DNA from: Maledivibacter halophilus
GTDB lineage: Bacteria > Bacillota > Clostridia > Peptostreptococcales > Caminicellaceae
Assembly: GCF_900167445.1 (NCBI RefSeq)
Contig: NZ_FUZT01000001.1
Span: forward strand, 765,363 to 829,362
DNA length: 64,000 nt
Direction: 5' to 3'
The number at the start of each line of letters is the position of its first letter. Position 1 is the first letter of the stretch. Positions 27,635 through 36,827 of this stretch are shown piece by piece. The notes beneath the pieces were generated by a model. The model worked only from the letters and a program-made list of their open reading frames with translations. It ran no database searches and had not been told where the DNA came from. The translations under genes were made by a program, and so were the position numbers.

Positions 27635-28822
27635 ATGGCTTTATCATTAGAAGGAATAAAGGTTCTTGACCTTACAAGAGTACTTGCCGGCCCGTATTCA
27701 ACGATGATTTTAGCTGATTTGGGTGCACAGGTTATTAAGATTGAAAAACCTGAAACTGGCGATGATTCCAGACAGTTTGGGCCATATATTGAAGATGAAA
27801 GTGCTTATTTTATGAGTATTAATAGAAATAAAAAAAGTGTGACTTTAAATTTAAAAAAGAAAAAGGGTAAGGAAATACTATTAGGATTGGTGAAGGAAGT
27901 AGATGTAGTAGTTGAAAATTTCAGACCAGGTACAATGGAAAAATTAGGTCTAGGATATGATGTGCTAAAGGAAGTAAATCCAAAAATAATTTATGCAGCA
28001 GCATCAGGGTTCGGGCATACAGGACCCTATAGTAAAAGACCTGCTTATGATGCCGTAGTTCAGGCTATGGGCGGTATCATGAGTATAACAGGGCAGAAGG
28101 GTGGAAAAGCAACTAGAGTTGGATCTTCTATTGGAGATATAACTGCAGGGCTGTTTTGTACAATAGGAATATTAGCTGCACTTATAAATAGAAATTCCAT
28201 AGGAAAAGGACAGAAGGTTGATGTTGCTATGCTTGACTGTCAAGTGGCTATTTTAGAGAATGCAATAGCTAGATATATTGTTAGCGGTATAGTACCACAG
28301 CCAGCTGGAAATAGACATTCATCAATTGTTCCCTTTGAACCCTTTGATACCAAAGATGGAGAAATTATGGTGGCTGCTGGTAATGATGTACTATGGGTTA
28401 AGCTTTGTAAGGCTTTGGGTATAGAAAAATTAGCCTATGATGAAAGATTTTTAACAAATCCTTTAAGAAATAAAAATTATAATGAATTAAGGCCGATTGT
28501 GGCAAAACATTTTATGGAAAAAACAACCAAGGAGTGGCAGGATATTTTAGATGATATTGGTGTTCCAAATGGACCTATTAATACAATTGATAAAGTATTA
28601 AAAAATCCTCAAATTCTTGCAAGGGAAATGATAGTTGAAGTAGAGCATCCAAGGGCAGGTAAAATGAAAATGCCTGGTATTCCAATTAAATTAAGTGAAA
28701 CACCTGGAACTATAAGAACAGCAGCTCCTATACTAGGCCAGCATACCCAAGAGATTCTAAAAGAGATGTTAAACATGAATAATGAAGAAATTGAAAAATT
28801 TAAGAAATTAAATATATTTTAG
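27635..28822 (+). CDS. Class III (CaiB/BaiF) CoA-transferase
   Basis: The 395-residue protein begins with LSLEGIKVLDLTRVLAGPYS and has VVENFRPGTMEKLGLGYD, AASGFGHTGPYSKRPAYD and GSSIGDITAGLFCTIGI, where the aspartate is the probable catalytic residue. All are signatures of family III CoA-transferases such as formyl-CoA:oxalate or carnitine-type enzymes. An AAGGGGGA box precedes the ATG. Position right after the oxamate and cyclase genes may mean activation of a small carboxylate such as oxalate or oxamate to a CoA ester; no decarboxylase is next to it, so this is only inference. Confidence 0.9.
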   Translation: MALSLEGIKVLDLTRVLAGPYSTMILADLGAQVIKIEKPETGDDSRQFGPYIEDESAYFMSINRNKKSVTLNLKKKKGKEILLGLVKEVDVVVENFRPGTMEKLGLGYDVLKEVNPKIIYAAASGFGHTGPYSKRPAYDAVVQAMGGIMSITGQKGGKATRVGSSIGDITAGLFCTIGILAALINRNSIGKGQKVDVAMLDCQVAILENAIARYIVSGIVPQPAGNRHSSIVPFEPFDTKDGEIMVAAGNDVLWVKLCKALGIEKLAYDERFLTNPLRNKNYNELRPIVAKHFMEKTTKEWQDILDDIGVPNGPINTIDKVLKNPQILAREMIVEVEHPRAGKMKMPGIPIKLSETPGTIRTAAPILGQHTQEILKEMLNMNNEEIEKFKKLNIF

Positions 28823-28976
28823 AAATCCCTTTAAAAAACTCCAATTTAATATAAGCTCTATGATTTAATATCATAGGGTTTATATAGTAAAATAGATTGC
28901 AGGCTATTTTAAAAAAAATAAAAAATTAAAAGAAATTAAAAAGCACTAAGGATTTTTTTCAACTCTATAGAATATA

Positions 28977-29002
28977 TATAATATAAAATGTAAACGATTA
29001 CA
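28977..29002 (+). promoter_or_regulatory. -10 box and LacI-type operator 1
   Basis: TATAAT at 28977-28982 is followed by TGTAAACGATTACA at 28989-29002, a near-palindrome with a central CG typical of LacI-family operators. A weak T-rich -35 lies upstream. A related site is at 29229. The first 150 bases of this 446-base gap hold only AT-rich DNA and a weak hairpin near 28858-28876. Confidence 0.65.
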
Positions 29003-29042
29003 CAATATTGCATTTATAATATCTAATATTGAAAAAATATAT

Positions 29043-29203
29043 ATTAACCAGTTGTGTTAGTAAATTAAATTTAGGAATTTTAATATTTAGGTTAAGTGAT
29101 TTTTATAAACTTGTTTTTTCTTAAAAGCTATATAAATAAACAGGTTTATTAGATGAACGAAAAGGAAATATTAAAAAGTCCTAATATAAAAACTGGCACA
29201 ACG
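29043..29203 (-). repeat. Interspersed repeat R2, inverted copy (about 161 bp)
   Basis: On the minus strand it matches the 17998 copy over nearly its full length. Shared blocks include AATATTTCCTTTTCGTTCAT, ACAAGTTTATAAAAATCACT and AAATATTAAAATTCCTAAAT. It lies between two LacI-type operators upstream of the cytosine permease. Confidence 0.78.
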
Positions 29204-29228
29204 AGTTGTATTACCATTTTTAATTTTA

Positions 29229-29244
29229 TTGTAATCGATTACAA
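29229..29244 (+). promoter_or_regulatory. LacI-type operator 2
   Basis: TTGTAATCGATTACAA is a perfect 16-bp palindrome with a central CG, 25 bases before the cytosine permease start. The LacI-family gene at 32061 is the probable partner. Confidence 0.75.
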
Positions 29245-29268
29245 ATATAGAAAGAAAGGAGCAATTTT

Positions 29269-30528
29269 ATGTCAGAAAAATTAGTTTCCAATCAACATGA
29301 TGATTTTGCTTTAGAGCCTGTTCCAGAAAGTGAAAGACGAGGACTTATTTCTATGTCTGTAGTTATGCTGGGATTCACCTTTTTTGCTGCAAGTATGTGG
29401 ACGGGAGGAACACTAGGCCAAGGATTTAAGCTATGGCCCGACCTGATTTTAGTAATATTATTTGGAAATCTGATATTGGGAGTTTATGGAGCTTTTTTGG
29501 GTTATGCAGCCTCTACTACTAATTTATCTACCCATATATTAGCTAGATATGCTTTTGGAATCAATGGTTCTAAATTACCATCCTTTATGCTTGCTTTTAC
29601 CCAAATTGGATGGTTTGGAGTTGGAGTTGCCATGTTTGCATATCCAATAAACAAGTTTACAGGTTTTCCAGTGATACCATTAATATTAATTGGTGGGGCG
29701 TTTATGACAGCAACTGTTGTTATAGGAATGAAGGCAATAGAAAAAATAAGTTTAATTGCAGTACCTGCTATTATATTATTAGGATTTATGTCAGTGGGTA
29801 AGGCAATAGCTGATAGTGGTGGGTTACAGCCATTAATAGAGGTTAAGCCTGAGAATACTCTTACAGTTGCAGTAGGTGTTGCTTTGGCAGTAGGATCATT
29901 TATTAGTGGAGGAACTTTAACTCCTGATTTTGTAAGATTTGCAAAAACTAAGAAAATAGGAGTAACTTCGACTATTATAGGCTTTACCTTTGGAAATAGC
30001 TTGATGTTTCTTTTTGGAGCAATTGGTGCCATTGCCACCGGTTATTCTGATATATCAGAGGTTTTAGCTATTCAAGGACTTCTTGGTGGAGGTATCGCAC
30101 TATTGGCTTTAAACATCTGGACTACAAATGACAATGCTTTGTATGCCTCGGGACTTGGATTGGCAAATATTACAGGCCTTAAGAGAAAGCATTTAACAAT
30201 ATTTGCTGGGACGATTGGAACTATATTTGCAGCATATTTATATAACAATTTTACTGGATGGTTAACCTTTTTAAGTGTTTCTTTACCGCCAATAGGTGGA
30301 ATTATAATTGGAGACTTTTTTATAAAAAACAAAGGGGATTATCCACCACCAAAGGAATATAAGTTTAAAAAGATAAATTGGGCTGCTATAGTGGCATGGA
30401 TTATAGCCATATGGGTTTCCAAACTTTCACCTGAGACTGGTATATTAAGTATTGTACCATTGAATGCCATAATTACTGCAGCAATAGTTCATGTAATAGC
30501 TGATAAATTTATAAATAAAGAAAAATAA
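29269..30528 (+). CDS. codB: Cytosine permease (NCS1 family)
   Basis: The 419-residue NCS1 transporter has an N-terminal PVPESERRGLISMSVVMLGFT region, GQGFKLWPDL, and QIGWFGVGVAMFAYP in the substrate region, with about 12 membrane segments, which fits CodB. A cytosine deaminase gene starts 46 bases downstream. The gene has an AAGGAG box and a perfect LacI-type palindrome just upstream. It probably imports cytosine for deamination to uracil and ammonia. Confidence 0.9.
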   Translation: MSEKLVSNQHDDFALEPVPESERRGLISMSVVMLGFTFFAASMWTGGTLGQGFKLWPDLILVILFGNLILGVYGAFLGYAASTTNLSTHILARYAFGINGSKLPSFMLAFTQIGWFGVGVAMFAYPINKFTGFPVIPLILIGGAFMTATVVIGMKAIEKISLIAVPAIILLGFMSVGKAIADSGGLQPLIEVKPENTLTVAVGVALAVGSFISGGTLTPDFVRFAKTKKIGVTSTIIGFTFGNSLMFLFGAIGAIATGYSDISEVLAIQGLLGGGIALLALNIWTTNDNALYASGLGLANITGLKRKHLTIFAGTIGTIFAAYLYNNFTGWLTFLSVSLPPIGGIIIGDFFIKNKGDYPPPKEYKFKKINWAAIVAWIIAIWVSKLSPETGILSIVPLNAIITAAIVHVIADKFINKEK

Positions 30529-30574
30529 AATAGTGCAGAAAAATCTCAACATAATTAAAGGGAGGTAATGGAAA

Positions 30575-31855
30575 ATGTTTGATATGATTATAAAAAATGC
30601 TAAACTTAGAAATGCTAAAGATTTAGTTAATATCGCTATAAAAAATGGTTTGGTTAAAGCAATTGAAAGAAATATTGAAGGTAAAGCTATAAAAGAAATA
30701 GATGCTATGGGTAATTTGGTTACGCCGCCTTTTTGTGATCCTCATCTTCATTTAGATGCAGCACTCAGTGTAGGGGATCCTAGATACAATATGAGTGGAA
30801 CCCTCCTTGAGGGAATTCAGATATGGGGAGAAAGAAAGCCCAATTTGACAAAGGAAATTATTAAGAAAAATGCCATTGAGGCCATTAAATGGGAAGTGGC
30901 AAATGGAACACTAAAGATAAGGACCCATGCTGATGTTTGTGATCCAAGACTATTATGTGTAGAAGCGCTTTTAGAAGTAAAGGAAGAAATGAAGGATCTA
31001 GTAGATATTCAAATAGTTGCATTTCCTCAAGATGGTATTTATGCGTACAAAAATGGAGATAAGCTATTGGAGGAAGCTTTGAAAATGGGAGCAGACGTTG
31101 TAGGAGGAATTCCACATAATGAATTAACAAGGGAAGATGGAGTAAAGGATATTGAATATGTATTTGAATTAGCTAATAAATATAATAGATTAATAGATGT
31201 CCACTGTGATGAAACAGGTGATGATCAATCAAGATTTGTTGAAGTTATGGCTAAACTTACGATTGATAATGATATGGAGGGATTAGTTACTGCTAGTCAT
31301 ACAACGGCAATGCACAATTATAATAATGACTATGCTTTTAAATTAATAGGTATATTGAAAAGAGCTCAAATGAATATAATAACAAATCCATTTGATAACT
31401 CTGTATTGCAAAATAGAACAGATGGATATCCTAGAAGAAGAGGACATACAAGGGTTGATGAGATGTTAAATCGTGGAATAAATGTTTGCATAGGACATGA
31501 TTCTATAATGGATCCGTGGTATCCATTGGGTAAGGGAAGCATGCTCCAAGGGGCAAATCTTCTTATGCATTATGCTCATCTTAGTGGATATGATCAGATA
31601 TATGAATTGTATGATATGATAACAAATTATTCAGCAAAAACCCTTGGAATTAGTAATGAGTATGGTATTGAAGTAGGAAAGCCTGCTGATATGATAATTT
31701 TAAATGCCAAGGATGAAATGGATGCTATAAGATTAATGTCAGAGTGTTTATATGTCCTAAGAAAGGGAAAGGTAGTTTCTCAGACAAAACCATCAATAAG
31801 CGAAGTTATTTTTAATGGGAAAAGGGAGAATATAGATTTTATAGTTGAAAGATAA
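30575..31855 (+). CDS. codA: Cytosine deaminase
   Basis: The 426-residue amidohydrolase has CodA features: DPHLHLDAAL (metal HxH), GTLLEGIQIWGERKP, IRTHADVCD, a DVHCDETGDDQSRF motif with the catalytic histidine and glutamate, TASHTTAMH, and the final metal aspartate in CIGHDSIMDPWYPLG. CodA converts cytosine to uracil and ammonia in the cytosol. It is co-transcribed with codB, and a large hairpin follows it. Confidence 0.93.
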   Translation: MFDMIIKNAKLRNAKDLVNIAIKNGLVKAIERNIEGKAIKEIDAMGNLVTPPFCDPHLHLDAALSVGDPRYNMSGTLLEGIQIWGERKPNLTKEIIKKNAIEAIKWEVANGTLKIRTHADVCDPRLLCVEALLEVKEEMKDLVDIQIVAFPQDGIYAYKNGDKLLEEALKMGADVVGGIPHNELTREDGVKDIEYVFELANKYNRLIDVHCDETGDDQSRFVEVMAKLTIDNDMEGLVTASHTTAMHNYNNDYAFKLIGILKRAQMNIITNPFDNSVLQNRTDGYPRRRGHTRVDEMLNRGINVCIGHDSIMDPWYPLGKGSMLQGANLLMHYAHLSGYDQIYELYDMITNYSAKTLGISNEYGIEVGKPADMIILNAKDEMDAIRLMSECLYVLRKGKVVSQTKPSISEVIFNGKRENIDFIVER

Positions 31856-31861
31856 TGCTAG

Positions 31862-31988
31862 AAAATAATAGCCTACTGAATATAGATGTATGCTTGTAAA
31901 GTTAAATTTAAGGGAGTATTTACTGAGAATCCTTTATTAAGTTTTATTGGCGTACATCTATAAGATTCTATTAGACTACTATTTTTTG
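31862..31988 (+). terminator. Large imperfect hairpin after codA
   Basis: The outer arms AAAATAATAG and CTACTATTTTTT and the middle arms TATAGATGTATGC and GCGTACATCTATA pair, with a further AT-rich stem inside, ending in a T-run. It may be a terminator or a structured 3' end. Confidence 0.6.
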
Positions 31989-32060
31989 TAAATCTATTAA
32001 AATAATTATTGTAATGATATAATTATTTTAATGAAAGGGGTTACATTGTGAGGTGAAGAC

Positions 32061-33089
32061 ATGGCAAATATCCGTGAAGTAGCAAAGATGGCAGGAGTAT
32101 CTGTGGCAACTGTTTCCAGGGTTTTAAATCATCCAGAAGCTGTTTCAGATAAAACAAGAAAAAAAGTATTGGATACAATAGAAGAAATGAAATATACTCC
32201 CAATGGAATTGCACGCAGCTTAGCATTAAATAAAACTAGCACAATTGCACTACTCATACCAAACATACTTAACCCTATTTATTCACGACTTGCTATGGGA
32301 ATAGAAGAAGTTGCCCATCAAAAGGGATATAATACATTTTTATGTAATACAGAAGAGGATAAGGAAAAGGAAAGAGAATATATAGAGATATTGTTAGAGA
32401 AAAGAGTAGATGGATTTATATTGATTTCTAGTTTGTTAGATAAAGGCGATATAGATAATTTTAGAAAAGAAAATATACCTTTTGTTATAATTGGGAGTGA
32501 TTTAAAAGACTTAGATGCCAATATAGTTTATACTGACTATCTTAAGGGTGCTTATATGGCCACTCAGCATCTTATAGAAATTGGATATAAAAGGATTGCC
32601 CATATTTCAGGCCCTTTTAAAAAGAGAGATAGTATTCAAAAGATAGAAGGATTTAAAAAGGCCATGATAGAAAATAATTTAAGTATTTTTGAAGGTTATG
32701 TAATTGAAGGTAATAACGAAATAGAAGGTGGATATCTAGGAGCCAAAAGATTAATTAAAATGAAATATTTACCAGAAGCTCTATTTGTTGCAAATGATTT
32801 AATGGCTATAGGGGCTATGGATGCAATAAAGGATACAGGTTTAAGTATTCCAAAGAATATTGCAGTGGTAGGGTTTGATGACATACGTATGGCTTCATTG
32901 GTTGAGCCTAAACTGACTACTATATCTCAGCCAGTTTATAAAATGGGTTTAATAGGAGCTAGGTTATTAATAGAAAATATCGAAGATTCAAAAGAAGATG
33001 ATTTTAAGCAGAAAATATTCTTGCAGCCCAAACTAAAGGTTAGAAAATCTTGTGGGCACTCCCATAGAATAAGAGAGATATTTAATTAA
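32061..33089 (+). CDS. LacI-family transcriptional regulator
   Basis: The 342-residue protein has the LacI DNA-binding head (NIREVAKMAGVSVATVSRVL, with hinge helix TPNGIARSLALNK) and a periplasmic-binding-like core (TIALLIPNILNPIYSRLA, VVGFDDIRMASLVEPKLTT). The start follows a GAGGTG box. It lies between codBA and a PreA-like gene. Two LacI-type palindromes occur upstream of codB, so it probably represses that operon in response to a pyrimidine or purine ligand. Confidence 0.92.
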   Translation: MANIREVAKMAGVSVATVSRVLNHPEAVSDKTRKKVLDTIEEMKYTPNGIARSLALNKTSTIALLIPNILNPIYSRLAMGIEEVAHQKGYNTFLCNTEEDKEKEREYIEILLEKRVDGFILISSLLDKGDIDNFRKENIPFVIIGSDLKDLDANIVYTDYLKGAYMATQHLIEIGYKRIAHISGPFKKRDSIQKIEGFKKAMIENNLSIFEGYVIEGNNEIEGGYLGAKRLIKMKYLPEALFVANDLMAIGAMDAIKDTGLSIPKNIAVVGFDDIRMASLVEPKLTTISQPVYKMGLIGARLLIENIEDSKEDDFKQKIFLQPKLKVRKSCGHSHRIREIFN

Positions 33090-33104
33090 TTGGAGGAGGA
33101 GAAC

Positions 33105-34229
33105 ATGGATTTAAAGGTATCATTTATGGGTTTAAAACTAAAGAATCCTATAATTGTTGCAGCAGGGCCTTTAACTGCCAGTGGGAAAATGATTAAAAAG
33201 GCAATAGATGCAGGGGCAGGAGCTGTAGTTACAAAGACAATTGTAAATGAAGTAAGATCTAATGTTCGACCTAGATTAGTAGCTAATAAATACGGGATGC
33301 AGAATATTGAACTTTATAGTGAATACAGTTTGGAAGAATGGGAAAATGAAATATCTTATGCAAAAGAAAATGATGGAATAGTTATAGCAAATATATTAGC
33401 TCATACTCCCTCGGAAATGGCTTATATAGCAAGTAGGGTGGAAAAATTTGGAGCTGATGCTATAGAACTAGGGATTTCTTCGCCTAATGGAGAGGGAATA
33501 GAAGTTCTTGGTTCTAATCCAAATAAATTATATGATTTTACTAAAAGTGTGGTGGCAAGGGTTAATATACCTGTTATGGTAAAGCTATCTAGTAACGTTA
33601 CTAATTTAGCTCGATTAGCTAAGGCAGCAGAAAAAGCAGGGGCATCTGCTATTAGTGGTATAGATACAGTAAGGGGGATACTTGGAGTAGATATTGAAAA
33701 GAAAGAAGCATTACTTCCTACATATGGAGGGTATTCAGGTGCTGGAATAAGGCCTATTGGGTTAGCTGCAGTTTCTACAATATCTCAGGCTGTAAATATT
33801 TCAGTTTCTGGTATAGGTGGAATTATAAATTATAAGCATGTATTGGAATATATAATGCTTGGAGCAACTACCGTTCAAATGTGTACAGGTTTAATATTAA
33901 ATGGTGTTGAGAATATAAAAAATGTTTTGAGCGAATTAGAATCCTGGATGAATAGAAGGGAATACAATAGTATTGATGATATAAAAGGCGCAGCCTTAAG
34001 ATCTTTAAAGTCTTATGAAGAGATAAAGCTTGAACCCTATGGCTTAAAATCAAGGGTATTCAAATGCCATGTTAACTGTGATAAATGCGTAAAGGCATGT
34101 GCATATGAAGCCATTACAAAGCAGAATGATAGAGTTTATGTTGAGAGTAAAAATTGTACAGGATGTGGACTATGTGTTAGTTTGTGTGATAGTAGAAAGT
34201 TCAATTTAGAATGGATAAATTGCTTATAA
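33105..34229 (+). CDS. PreA-like dihydropyrimidine dehydrogenase subunit with two 4Fe-4S clusters
   Basis: The ATG at 33105 follows TGGAGGAGGAG; an in-frame TTG at 33090 overlaps that box. The 374-residue protein has a dihydroorotate-dehydrogenase-like FMN barrel (GLKLKNPIIVAAGPLTASG, ELGISSPNG, SGIGGIINYKHVLEYIMLGA) and a C-terminal ferredoxin domain with CHVNCDKCVKAC and CTGCGLCVSLC. This is the layout of PreA, which with the flavoprotein PreT reduces uracil or thymine to the 5,6-dihydro base. No preT is adjacent. With codB and codA upstream, uracil made from cytosine is the likely substrate. A dihydroorotate dehydrogenase role is less likely because of the ferredoxin tail. Confidence 0.87.
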   Translation: MDLKVSFMGLKLKNPIIVAAGPLTASGKMIKKAIDAGAGAVVTKTIVNEVRSNVRPRLVANKYGMQNIELYSEYSLEEWENEISYAKENDGIVIANILAHTPSEMAYIASRVEKFGADAIELGISSPNGEGIEVLGSNPNKLYDFTKSVVARVNIPVMVKLSSNVTNLARLAKAAEKAGASAISGIDTVRGILGVDIEKKEALLPTYGGYSGAGIRPIGLAAVSTISQAVNISVSGIGGIINYKHVLEYIMLGATTVQMCTGLILNGVENIKNVLSELESWMNRREYNSIDDIKGAALRSLKSYEEIKLEPYGLKSRVFKCHVNCDKCVKACAYEAITKQNDRVYVESKNCTGCGLCVSLCDSRKFNLEWINCL

Positions 34230-34320
34230 ATTATATCTTTGGAAATTTTTAATCCTAACCTTGTAATATTTAAGTAAATAAATCAAATACTAATTTAAAA
34301 TAGTTATGAGGGAGAAAAAT

Positions 34321-35409
34321 ATGAATAAGGAAGGTATTTCAGATAAACAAGGTATAGCAATCATAAGTTTATTTATAATAGGGAGTTCAATAATACTAGC
34401 AACAGCAGGAGAAGCAAAGAAAGATTTATGGATTGCAATTATTTTATCGATTATAGCTGCAATACCTATGATATTAATATATTCTAGGCTTTTGTTGATT
34501 TTTCCTGGACATGATTTGTATGGTGTTCTTCAGATTGTATTCGGAGAATTTATTGGCAAAGGAATATCTGTTCTTTTCATAGGATTCTCCTTCATTTTAG
34601 GAGGGTTAGTGTTAAGAGTTTTTGGTGATTTTGTTAATGTGGCTTCTTTGACAGAGACACCAATAATCATACCAATGCTGATGATTGGCACTTTATGTAT
34701 TTGGTCGGTAAAGGAAGGTATCGAAACCATAGGTAGATGGGGTAAATTTTTTTTAATAGGGACTGCTATATTAATATTTATAGTTTCTCTATTGTTAATT
34801 AGTAAAATGAATATAAATAATCTAAGACCTGTATTAGAAGAAGGCATAAAGCCAGTTTTTAAAGGAGCTTTTCAGGCATTTACCTTTCCTTTTACCCAAC
34901 TTATTGTATTTTCAACTATTTTTACTTCCCGTAAAAAGAAATCTGTTTATAAGGTTTATATAATGGGTTTATTGATAGGAGGATTAGTGCTATATGTGTC
35001 TTCTATTACTGATATTTTAGTATTAGGATCAAATACTGCTAGTAATGTGTATTTTCCAACATTTGAAACTGCAAGAAGATTAAGTCTAGGAAGAGTAGGG
35101 GAACGTTTGGAGATTGTAATTGCTATTACATTATTACTGGGAGGCTATATTAAAGTATGTATATGTTTATTGAGTACTTGTAATGGAATAGCTAAAATAT
35201 TTAATTTTAATGATTACAGGTTTATAGTAACACCAATTGGATTATTAATAATTGATTTGTCCTATTTTATTCATAATAGTGTAATGGAAAAGGCAGAATT
35301 TGCTTCAGAAATATATCCTTATTATGCTATACCATTTCAAATCATTTTACCTGTTATTATTTGGATTGCTGCAGAAATAAAAAAGAAGAAAATAGAAATA
35401 GAAGCTTAG
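34321..35409 (+). CDS. GerAB/ArcD-type spore germination permease (orphan)
   Basis: The ATG at 34321 follows GAGGGAG. The 362-residue protein has about 10 membrane segments and the GerAB start ISDKQGIAIISLFIIGSSI, then ASLTETPIIIPMLMIGTLCIW and IWIAAEIKKKK at the end. GerAB proteins are the amino-acid-permease-like subunits of germinant receptors in the inner spore membrane. No gerA-type A or C subunit gene is near. A paralog with a similar upstream sequence lies at 58227 inside element IE1. It implies a spore-forming host. Confidence 0.88.
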   Translation: MNKEGISDKQGIAIISLFIIGSSIILATAGEAKKDLWIAIILSIIAAIPMILIYSRLLLIFPGHDLYGVLQIVFGEFIGKGISVLFIGFSFILGGLVLRVFGDFVNVASLTETPIIIPMLMIGTLCIWSVKEGIETIGRWGKFFLIGTAILIFIVSLLLISKMNINNLRPVLEEGIKPVFKGAFQAFTFPFTQLIVFSTIFTSRKKKSVYKVYIMGLLIGGLVLYVSSITDILVLGSNTASNVYFPTFETARRLSLGRVGERLEIVIAITLLLGGYIKVCICLLSTCNGIAKIFNFNDYRFIVTPIGLLIIDLSYFIHNSVMEKAEFASEIYPYYAIPFQIILPVIIWIAAEIKKKKIEIEA

Positions 35410-35415
35410 CTTTTC

Positions 35416-35475
35416 AAAAAAAATCCCTAATAAAGATAATTCCTATGAATATCTTTTTATTAGGGATTTTTTAAT
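35416..35475. terminator. Bidirectional terminator
   Basis: The arms AAAAATCCCTAATAAAGATA and TATCTTTTTATTAGGGATTT pair almost perfectly and are flanked by A- and T-runs, between the convergent gerAB and CoA-transferase genes. Confidence 0.87.
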
Positions 35476-35508
35476 AATTTTTTAATATATAATTATTTAT
35501 TTTAATTA

Positions 35509-36162
35509 TTAAATATCCATTATCCTAATATTATCTGGAATGATTAACTCAGCCTCGGTTTTATCTATAACTTCTTCTACAGTTACATTTGGAGCAATTT
35601 CCTTTAAAAGGAGTCCTTTATCGGTTACAGTTATATATGCTAACTCAGTTACAATTACATCGACTACATTTGCACCTGTTAGAGGATAAATGCATTCCTT
35701 TAGTATTTTGGGTTCGCCTTTTTTTGTACAATGTTCGGTACCTACTATAACTTTTTTTGAACCGGTAACTAAATCCATTGCTCCTCCCATACCGGGTATG
35801 ATTTTATTTGGAATCATCCAGTTAGCCAAATTTCCTTTACCATCAACTTGAAGAGCACCAAGAACAGTTATGTCAACATGACCTCCTCTTATTATTGAAA
35901 ATGATGTGGAACTATCAAAATAGCAGCCCCCTTTTAGAATAGTTACTGGCTGACTACCAGCATTGGTTAAATCCTTATCTATTTTGCCTTCCTCTGGGGC
36001 AGGACCTAATCCTAAAAATCCATTTTCAGATTGAAAGGTAACTTTAATGTTTTCCGGAACATAATTGGCAACCATAGTAGGTAGTCCAATACCTAGGTTT
36101 ACTATATCTCCATCCTTTAATTCTTTAGCAATCCTTCTTGCGATTAATTCTTTACTATTCAT
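35509..36162 (-). CDS. atoA: Acetate/butyrate-acetoacetate CoA-transferase subunit B
   Basis: The 217-residue protein has the subunit-B pattern: IVNLGIGLPTMVANYVPE near the start, the catalytic glutamate in the SENGFLGLG motif (SEN), and GGAMDLVTG. It pairs with the subunit encoded directly upstream, whose stop overlaps this ATG. The enzyme moves CoA between acetyl-CoA or butyryl-CoA and acetoacetate. It is the last gene of the atoE-thiolase-atoD-atoA operon and is followed by a bidirectional terminator. Confidence 0.93.
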   Translation of the reverse strand: MNSKELIARRIAKELKDGDIVNLGIGLPTMVANYVPENIKVTFQSENGFLGLGPAPEEGKIDKDLTNAGSQPVTILKGGCYFDSSTSFSIIRGGHVDITVLGALQVDGKGNLANWMIPNKIIPGMGGAMDLVTGSKKVIVGTEHCTKKGEPKILKECIYPLTGANVVDVIVTELAYITVTDKGLLLKEIAPNVTVEEVIDKTEAELIIPDNIRIMDI

Positions 36163-36815
36163 TATTTTACCCCCTCTACTATATAATCAACAACTTCACC
36201 TGGTGTCATTACTAAATGAGGGTCGATTTCCCCTATTTCTACTATTTTTTCTGCTTCTACAATTACTGTATCTGCACTCATTGCCATCAGTGGATTGAAA
36301 TTTCTTGTTGTTTTATTATAAAAAATATTACCCTTTTTATCTACAATTGACCCTCCAATCAAAGCCATGTCAGCTTTTAGAGGTAATTCCAACAAATAGT
36401 CTTTTCCGTCAATGGTGATTTTTTCTTTTCCTTCCTCAACTACTGTTCCAATTCCAGTAGGGGTTAAGAAACCACCTAAACCAGATCCACCAGCTCTTAT
36501 TTGCTCAGCTAGTGTACCTTGAGGAACTAGAACAACTTCTAATTCACCTCCAGACATTTGCCTTCCAGTTTCCTTATTGGTTCCTATATGAGATGTAATT
36601 ACTTTTTTAACCTGTTTATTAACAATGAGCTTTCCTATACCAATTTCAGGAAAAGCAGTGTCATTTGCAATTATTGTTAAATCTTTAATTCCTTTTTTTA
36701 CTATAGCATCGATTATCCCATGGGGGTTTCCCACTCCCAAGAAACCTCCTATCATAATAGTCATTCCGTCTTTAATCTTTTCTACTGATTTTTCATATGA
36801 AATAATTTTATTCAA
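36162..36815 (-). CDS. atoD: Acetate/butyrate-acetoacetate CoA-transferase subunit A
   Basis: The 217-residue protein shows GMTIMIGGFLGVGNPHGIIDAI and the GSGLGGFLTPTGIGTVVEEG region of CoA-transferase subunit A. I prefer a TTG start at 36815, 8 bases after an AGGAGG box; a GTG at 36824 overlaps that box. It overlaps the subunit-B gene and begins shortly after the thiolase stop. Confidence 0.92.
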   Translation of the reverse strand: MNKIISYEKSVEKIKDGMTIMIGGFLGVGNPHGIIDAIVKKGIKDLTIIANDTAFPEIGIGKLIVNKQVKKVITSHIGTNKETGRQMSGGELEVVLVPQGTLAEQIRAGGSGLGGFLTPTGIGTVVEEGKEKITIDGKDYLLELPLKADMALIGGSIVDKKGNIFYNKTTRNFNPLMAMSADTVIVEAEKIVEIGEIDPHLVMTPGEVVDYIVEGVK

Positions 36816-36827
36816 AAGTAACACCTC

